A DNA stretch of 11,328 nucleotides from Fidelibacterota bacterium (GTDB lineage Bacteria > Fidelibacterota > Marinisomatia > Marinisomatales > CAZVFT01), in contig JACNLN010000139.1 of assembly GCA_014381485.1 (NCBI GenBank), positions 4,385 through 15,712 of the forward strand. The letters run 5' to 3'. Positions 7,625 to 11,328 of the stretch are shown here, piece by piece; the first letter of the stretch is position 1; every line of letters starts with the position of its first letter. Under the pieces are notes generated by a model. The model did no database searches and was not told where the DNA came from. It was given only the letters and a program-made list of their open reading frames with translations. The translations under genes and the position numbers were made by a program.

Positions 7625-7653
7625 TTTATACAAGAATTATGTTTGTCAATCAA
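7625..7653 (-). promoter_or_regulatory. possible promoter abutting the corrinoid-protein start codon
   Basis: The minus strand shows TTGATT (7653-7648), a 17-base spacer and TATAAA (7630-7625, five of six to TATAAT), only three bases before ATG at 7621. A transcript would begin at or next to the start codon, giving a leaderless message, which agrees with the absence of a Shine-Dalgarno sequence. A perfect TTGACA (7649-7644) also occurs here but is spaced too closely (13 bases) to the same -10. The AT-rich setting makes chance matches likely. Confidence 0.3.
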
Positions 7654-7690
7654 TTGGTTCATCACAAATTTTTGTAGGTAATCTTGTTTG

Positions 7691-7704
7691 GTTCCTGACG
7701 GAAC
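7691..7704. repeat. short hairpin GTTCC-TGAC-GGAAC
   Basis: A perfect five-base stem with a four-base loop at the corrinoid-gene end of the composite element. There is no following U tract on the minus strand, so it is not a standard terminator. Confidence 0.55.
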
Positions 7705-7749
7705 TTGTCCGGCTCCTGTCGGATATATTTTAAAACGACCACCCCTACA

Positions 7750-7794
7750 CCCCTCCTTAGCAAGTCCCAAGATCCCGACTTGTCGGGGGAGGGG
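7750..7794. repeat. nested inverted repeat, CCCCTCC...GGAGGGG enclosing CCCGAC-TT-GTCGGG
   Basis: CCCCTCC at 7750-7756 pairs with GGAGGGG at 7788-7794. Inside lies the perfect six-base hairpin CCCGAC-TT-GTCGGG (7774-7787), directly adjoining the outer right arm, with a 17-base unpaired bulge on the left. Two nested perfect arms within 45 bases are unlikely by chance and suggest a folded RNA or DNA structure. Confidence 0.65.
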
Positions 7795-7841
7795 AAAGAG
7801 GGGAGGTCCTGAAGCTTTAATCTTTCTGAGCCGATCATTCC

Positions 7842-7856
7842 TGAGGGTCTCCCTCA
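7842..7856. repeat. hairpin TGAGGG-TCT-CCCTCA
   Basis: A perfect six-base stem with a three-base loop inside the composite element, near the start of the doubtful ORF. No poly-U follows on the transcribed strand. Confidence 0.55.
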
Positions 7857-7912
7857 ATGTCACAAAAGCAAGCTTTTCCATATTCACTCCTTCCTTACCC
7901 CCACTAATTTAT

Positions 7913-7943
7913 CCGGCTACTGACGGACCGGTCAGGAGCCCGG
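7913..7943. repeat. long imperfect hairpin of the CCGGCTACTGAC unit
   Basis: CCGGCTACTGAC (7913-7924) and GTCAGGAGCCCGG (7931-7943) are inverted copies with one mismatch and one bulged base, around the six-base loop GGACCG. It joins two oppositely oriented copies of the repeat unit. Confidence 0.6.
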
Positions 7944-7957
7944 CTGGCCTGTCAAGC

Positions 7958-7977
7958 GCCTGACTGATTTATCAGGC
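7958..7977. repeat. hairpin GCCTGA-8-TCAGGC just downstream of the MttB-like gene
   Basis: A perfect six-base stem with an eight-base loop lies about 35 bases after the MttB-like stop codon. In the minus-strand transcript the sequence after it is GCTTGACAGG, not a U tract. Intrinsic termination is therefore unlikely, but 3'-end protection of the mRNA is possible. Confidence 0.5.
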
Positions 7978-8011
7978 TTTTGACTGATCGGTGAAGAACA
8001 ATTAATTGAAT

Positions 8012-9466
8012 TTATCTTTTGGGAAGTTTTTCCTGACCAAACCGTTGGGCCTCTCTTTCCATTAGTTGGATAAGTTCATTTTTTATTTCGTCAGACAACT
8101 GAGATGGTTGATAACTTTTGATTAATTTTTCCACCTCTCCTTGGGCTCGATCAAAAAGTGTTTTTTCTCCCTCTTCAATCCAACGGGATCGGTTAGCCCG
8201 GTCAATCACCGGTCCAGGGAAAAAATGCTCATCTCTGAGATATCGTCTGGTATGATCGGCAATGAGTAGATGTTTCTCATCAAGCAGCTCCGTAAATAGA
8301 GAGATGGCAGGGAAATCTTCTTTGGGATTGATTCCTTCTATAAGACGAGATACCATTCCGCATATTTCATTATCAAGCACAAGTTTTTCGAGACTCTGGC
8401 AGCTTTCAAAGTCGAGCATCCCCGGTCCAGAAATGTTGTTTATTCCTGCCAGTGCAGCCAGGGTTGCTCCTATGCCACTTTCCAGTCCGGCTTGAGCATC
8501 GAGCTGTTTTGAATCACTCAGGGAAATATATGCCTGAGTGGGAAGGTCAAGATATTTCCCGATTTCGTTATAAGCACAATCAATCATCATAGTTTCGATT
8601 GCTCCCATGGGAGTAGTCTCATACCTCACATCAAAGATAGCCGGAGATCCTCCATAGAGTATAGGAGTTCCAGGATTAGTGAGTTGACCAATGACAATTC
8701 CGCTTAATGTTTCAGCAGTATGTTGAATAAGGGTTCCTGTGAGTGTGACTGGAGCTACAAAACCGGAGAGGGGCATGGAAATAAATTCTACAGGAATGGA
8801 GTACTTGGCGCAATCAATCAGATTCTGGGAAGTAGCGTAACTCCATTTCAATGGAGCAGTTGGACAGCAGGAGAAGATGGTTAGGGGTTTTTCTCGAAGA
8901 GCCTCTTTCGACCCTCTAACAGCGAGTTGAAGATTTTTCATCACATGGAAAGATTCAGCGGTAAAAGCTCCGGTTACGATTGGTTTTTCTCCATACAAAA
9001 GACTAAGGAAAAGTCGGTAGCTATCCGATATTTTTTCATATACATCTGCCGGTATAAAGGCAGTACTCTGAGAAGCAAGATGGGGAAGCTGGCTTACAAC
9101 TTTCACGTAATTTATATAGTCTTCCGTTGTGGGTTTACGGATCTTTTTAGTGTTGGAATCGAGAATATTTATCGCAGCAGAACCGGGAGTAAAATGAACA
9201 TTGTTTTTAGAGAAGTTATTAGTTTCGTTTCCTAGAGTATCATAAAGCCGGAAGGATTGGGGTGTGGTTGAGAGTGCTTTATCTACTAGATTGGAATGGA
9301 GAAAAACCCGTTCTTTTTCTATATCTACTTTGGCACTGTGATCGGATAATAAAGAGAGGATAGCAGGATTGTTGATTTCTACACCCAAGGTGGAGAGGAT
9401 TTCCTTCGCTTCAGCAATAATCCTCTCTATGAGAGTGTTTTCTAAGAACTGGATTTTTGGTCTCAT
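8012..9466 (-). CDS. MttB family methyltransferase, non-pyrrolysine (quaternary/tertiary amine:corrinoid)
   Basis: The protein has 484 residues, normal for the trimethylamine methyltransferase (MttB) superfamily. N-terminal helices (LIERIIAEAKEILSTLGVEI, 12-31) precede a TIM barrel with HFTPGSAA (91-98), YGGSPAIFDVR (271-281) and SDSKQLDAQAGLE (317-329), then the late-barrel block ALAGINNISGPGMLDF (338-353). The frame is open throughout with no amber codon, so it lacks the pyrrolysine of archaeal MttB. Characterised relatives of this kind act on glycine betaine (MtgB), proline betaine (MtpB), carnitine (MtcB) or gamma-butyrobetaine (MtyB); the substrate here is not predictable by eye. It would pass a methyl group to the corrinoid protein encoded downstream beyond a repeat. 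It follows the acyl-CoA dehydrogenase gene by 27 bases and so may be co-transcribed with it. The ATG lacks a clear Shine-Dalgarno sequence. Confidence 0.93.
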   Translation of the reverse strand: MRPKIQFLENTLIERIIAEAKEILSTLGVEINNPAILSLLSDHSAKVDIEKERVFLHSNLVDKALSTTPQSFRLYDTLGNETNNFSKNNVHFTPGSAAINILDSNTKKIRKPTTEDYINYVKVVSQLPHLASQSTAFIPADVYEKISDSYRLFLSLLYGEKPIVTGAFTAESFHVMKNLQLAVRGSKEALREKPLTIFSCCPTAPLKWSYATSQNLIDCAKYSIPVEFISMPLSGFVAPVTLTGTLIQHTAETLSGIVIGQLTNPGTPILYGGSPAIFDVRYETTPMGAIETMMIDCAYNEIGKYLDLPTQAYISLSDSKQLDAQAGLESGIGATLAALAGINNISGPGMLDFESCQSLEKLVLDNEICGMVSRLIEGINPKEDFPAISLFTELLDEKHLLIADHTRRYLRDEHFFPGPVIDRANRSRWIEEGEKTLFDRAQGEVEKLIKSYQPSQLSDEIKNELIQLMEREAQRFGQEKLPKR

Positions 9467-9493
9467 TTTATGTGCCGTATGTAAAAGACTTTT

Positions 9494-11191
9494 TTATTCA
9501 CTCATTATGTACTGATCTTTTACCATATAAACGTAATTTTCCCACACTTGGTTGAATCGGTCTTTATTAACCGCAGGCTTTTTGATCATCATAGAAAAGA
9601 GTCTCATCTGTCGTCTTGTAGTGCTCGGTTTTGAATACATCTGGAGAGCAAACTTAGAAAAATCCCTTACCATGAAATCAAAGATTTGATCTACAATATC
9701 ATCTTCGATATTGTATATCTTCGCATTTTCAAGAAGGAGCTGTCCGTAAACAACCAAAGTGAAGATTTCTCCCAGAGTAAGTAGAAAGTCAATATCTTTG
9801 CGTTGTTTTTTATTTGGTTTTGCGAGGAGGAGGAACAATTTGAATATTCGAATCTGTTTTTTGAATATGTTCACATTGGGAAGATCCACCCTGTTGTAGA
9901 CAATTCTGTAATCGTGGAAGCGGATTTTCCCCAATCCACGGGTTGGTCCCTGATTAAAGAGAAAGTCGTCATTTTTCGGTTCAGACTGTTTTTCTACCTC
10001 GGGAAATTTTGCTGGTTTGAAAAAGTAATTGGCAATGAATTTTACGATGAGAGCAACGTTCACATGAACCGTTCCTTCAAGTTTTGGTAATGCTCGAATA
10101 TCCCTGGCAGCCATTTCGAAATAGGTGTTCTTTTCAAACCCCTTTGCGGCAATGACATCCCAGAGAAGGTTAATTACTTCCTCACCTTGTGTCGTTACCT
10201 TCATCTTGACGACTGGATTGTACAGTAGATAACGCCTGTCATCCGGCGATGCAACACGCATATAATCTGCTGCTCTCATGGCGAAAAGTTTCATTGCCAC
10301 CAGACGCGTATAAGCATCGGTAAACATCTGCTTTACGTGGGGGAAATCTGTCACGTACATATTGTAGAGCTTGCGGTGTGCTGCGTGGTTGATGGCTTCA
10401 TAGAAGGAGTGAGTACAGATTCCGATGGACGCCCAACCGAGGTTGTATTTTCCAATATTGACTGTATTTAAAACAGTATCCCAGGCATCCTGACCTTTTG
10501 ACAGGATATCCTCTTCCGTGATGGGATAGTCATTGAGAGCGTATTCAGCCACATAGTTTTGACTGGAGACGACATTTTTCACACAGTCGTAATTATCGTG
10601 CAGATAATTGGCAACAAAAAACACATAGTCCCCAGAATCAGCCATTTTTCCAAAGGTGGATACCATCTTAGCGATATTTCCATTACCGATGTAATATTTT
10701 GAACCGTTTGCTTGATATGTACCATCTACCTGGGGTGTAAGCGACATCTCGGTAGAGTAGATATCGGCTCCGTGGTCCCTTTCGGATAGACCGAAGGCGA
10801 ACACATCTCCTTCTCTGAGATATTTAGCAGCTCTTTGCTTTAGTCTTTCGTTTTTTGTCATCCAGATAGGGCCGAGACCGAGTATAGACACCTGCCAGGT
10901 GTACCAGTATGCTAATCCGTAAAAGGCGAGGATTTCATTGTAGTGGGCAATTCGCCAGGTGTCCCAGCGGGCTTCTTGGTCACCATATTCAGAAGGAGTC
11001 AGAAGAGTCGCAAATATTCCTTCTTTTTTCACGAAGTCCAGAAAGTCAGAATACCAGGATCTTTGCTGATCGTCATCCTTGATTTTTTTCAGTCCTTTGC
11101 TTTCAAAGAAGTCTATGGTTTTACGGATGATCTCCTGGAAGTGCTTGTCTGAATGTTCGATATTGTATTTTTTCGGATTGAGAAGTATCAT
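9494..11191 (-). CDS. acyl-CoA dehydrogenase family protein with long C-terminal extension
   Basis: The protein has 565 residues, against about 380 for classic members. The ACAD core is visible: an N-terminal helical domain (about 12-125), the FAD/substrate motif FAFGLSERDHGAD (131-143, matching the usual A-L-T-E-P-x-x-G-S-D), a beta domain to about 250, and a C-terminal helical domain ending in ARDIRALPKLEGTVHVN (362-378). E372 in LEGT aligns with the catalytic base of the family's YEGTS motif. About 190 further residues follow, partly helical and basic (FKKQIRIFKLFLLLAKPNKK near 443-462), and may add an extra helical domain or membrane contact. It should oxidise an acyl-CoA at C2-C3 with FAD. 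The substrate is unknown; proximity to an MttB homologue permits a betainyl- or carnitinyl-CoA, but unrelated fatty-acid use is equally possible. Confidence 0.9.
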   Translation of the reverse strand: MILLNPKKYNIEHSDKHFQEIIRKTIDFFESKGLKKIKDDDQQRSWYSDFLDFVKKEGIFATLLTPSEYGDQEARWDTWRIAHYNEILAFYGLAYWYTWQVSILGLGPIWMTKNERLKQRAAKYLREGDVFAFGLSERDHGADIYSTEMSLTPQVDGTYQANGSKYYIGNGNIAKMVSTFGKMADSGDYVFFVANYLHDNYDCVKNVVSSQNYVAEYALNDYPITEEDILSKGQDAWDTVLNTVNIGKYNLGWASIGICTHSFYEAINHAAHRKLYNMYVTDFPHVKQMFTDAYTRLVAMKLFAMRAADYMRVASPDDRRYLLYNPVVKMKVTTQGEEVINLLWDVIAAKGFEKNTYFEMAARDIRALPKLEGTVHVNVALIVKFIANYFFKPAKFPEVEKQSEPKNDDFLFNQGPTRGLGKIRFHDYRIVYNRVDLPNVNIFKKQIRIFKLFLLLAKPNKKQRKDIDFLLTLGEIFTLVVYGQLLLENAKIYNIEDDIVDQIFDFMVRDFSKFALQMYSKPSTTRRQMRLFSMMIKKPAVNKDRFNQVWENYVYMVKDQYIMSE

Positions 11192-11266
11192 GGTTTCTAT
11201 TTCCCCAAATAGATTTATTTACTCATATTTTTCAAATTACAAATTCTTTAACTTTTGTTCTAACCT

Positions 11267-11278
11267 GGTTAATTAACC
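11267..11278. repeat. 12-base perfect palindrome upstream of the acyl-CoA dehydrogenase gene
   Basis: GGTTAATTAACC is perfectly self-complementary and lies 75 bases before the ATG, in the only leader region seen for this gene. It has no loop or U tract, so it is unlikely to be a terminator; a dimeric regulator's operator is possible. It contains an AT-rich core that could also arise by chance. Confidence 0.35.
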
Positions 11279-11293
11279 TTCTGTTCAGCAAAA

Positions 11294-11326
11294 TCATTCT
11301 TTTTCTTCCAGTTCCTTTAATAATCG
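11294..11326 (-). CDS. possible C-terminal tail of an upstream gene (partial)
   Basis: At the right edge one minus-strand frame reads RLLKELEEKE and then TGA. It is a charged, helix-like ending typical of real protein tails and leaves a 102-base gap before the acyl-CoA dehydrogenase gene. With only ten codons it cannot be identified. Another frame is open to 11232 (31 codons), so the assignment is uncertain. Confidence 0.25.
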   Translation of the reverse strand, partial: RLLKELEEKE

Positions 11327-11328
11327 GC

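Larger units (their letters stand above)
7609..7881 (-). other. doubtful 90-codon ORF formed from repeat sequence
   Basis: An ORF begins at ATG 7881 behind a good AAGGAG (7892-7887, five bases before ATG) and encodes MEKLAFVTLRETLRNDR..., then a Pro/Gly-rich stretch (ASGPPLFPLPRQ; KIYPTGAGQVPSGTK). It ends 13 bases inside the corrinoid-protein gene. Most of it lies in hairpin-forming repeat sequence, and the translated stretches look like translated intergenic repeats rather than a folded protein. It may be a leader or gene remnant, or simply chance. A GTG two codons upstream (7887) could extend it but would overlap the ribosome-binding site. Confidence 0.15.
7684..7990. repeat. composite hairpin-rich intergenic repeat element
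   Basis: The 390-base gap between the MttB-like gene and the corrinoid-protein gene is largely one repeat structure. A unit of form CCGGCTNCTGNCGG occurs at 7709-7722 (CCGGCTCCTGTCGG) and at 7913-7926 (CCGGCTACTGACGG), with an inverted relative at 7928-7943. Degenerate CTGACTGAT pieces continue to about 7990. Between them lie a C/G-rich block (7739-7806) and a TGAGGG hairpin. The composition is visibly richer in GC than the flanking genes. No transposase ORF or clear target duplication is seen. It resembles the REP/MITE-like, non-coding dispersed repeats known from many bacteria; copy number elsewhere in the genome is unknown to me. Confidence 0.7.

Noticed and set aside
7688..7963. Plus-strand 91-codon ORF through the composite repeat
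   Set aside because: It is Pro/Ser-rich translation of hairpin and C/G-rich repeat sequence, with no protein-like pattern.
7958..7977. Intrinsic terminator after the MttB-like gene
   Set aside because: The stem is good but no U tract follows in the minus-strand transcript.
7684..7990. CRISPR array
   Set aside because: Repeat copies are degenerate, in both orientations and irregularly spaced; there are no uniform spacers and no cas genes.
8012..9466. Possible pyrrolysine-containing MttB
   Set aside because: The frame is open with no in-frame amber codon, and the barrel runs continuously through the region where archaeal MttB carries pyrrolysine.

Overview
The window is an AT-leaning bacterial segment in which all ten convincing genes lie on the minus strand, so transcription runs from high to low coordinates. 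The genes suggest a Gram-negative, probably anaerobic or facultative bacterium. They include a corrinoid methyltransferase set, an acyl-CoA dehydrogenase and a secreted DUF3108-type protein. The dispersed repeat types recall uncultivated FCB-group or neighbouring candidate phyla such as Marinimicrobia or KSB1. That placement is an impression, not a demonstration.

In transcription order, the first part (11328 to 6082) holds: a possible gene tail at the edge; an acyl-CoA dehydrogenase family protein (11191-9494); a trimethylamine/betaine methyltransferase homologue of the MttB family without pyrrolysine (9466-8012); a repeat-filled gap of about 390 bases; a stand-alone corrinoid protein (7621-6986); and a homocysteine S-methyltransferase consisting only of the zinc domain (6981-6082). 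The last three fit a three-component methyl-transfer route. The MttB homologue would demethylate a quaternary or tertiary amine, the corrinoid protein would carry the methyl group, and the third protein would pass it to homocysteine to make methionine without methyl-folate. The substrate cannot be read from the sequence, and no corrinoid reactivase is present here.

The second part (5897 to 152) follows a 184-base gap with a plausible promoter. It holds a CPBP/CAAX-type membrane protease, an MgtE magnesium transporter, two tandem family-2 glycosyltransferases with membrane segments, a secreted DUF3108-like protein and a small unknown membrane protein. Spacings are 35, 9, -4, 92 and -8 bases, so this may be one envelope-related operon with a possible internal promoter before the DUF3108-like gene.

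Two non-coding structures stand out. One is a composite, hairpin-rich repeat (about 7684-7990) wedged between the MttB homologue and its predicted corrinoid partner. The other is a CACAAAGACACAAA-type dispersed repeat at the left edge. No rRNA, tRNA, CRISPR array, transposase or phage gene was seen.
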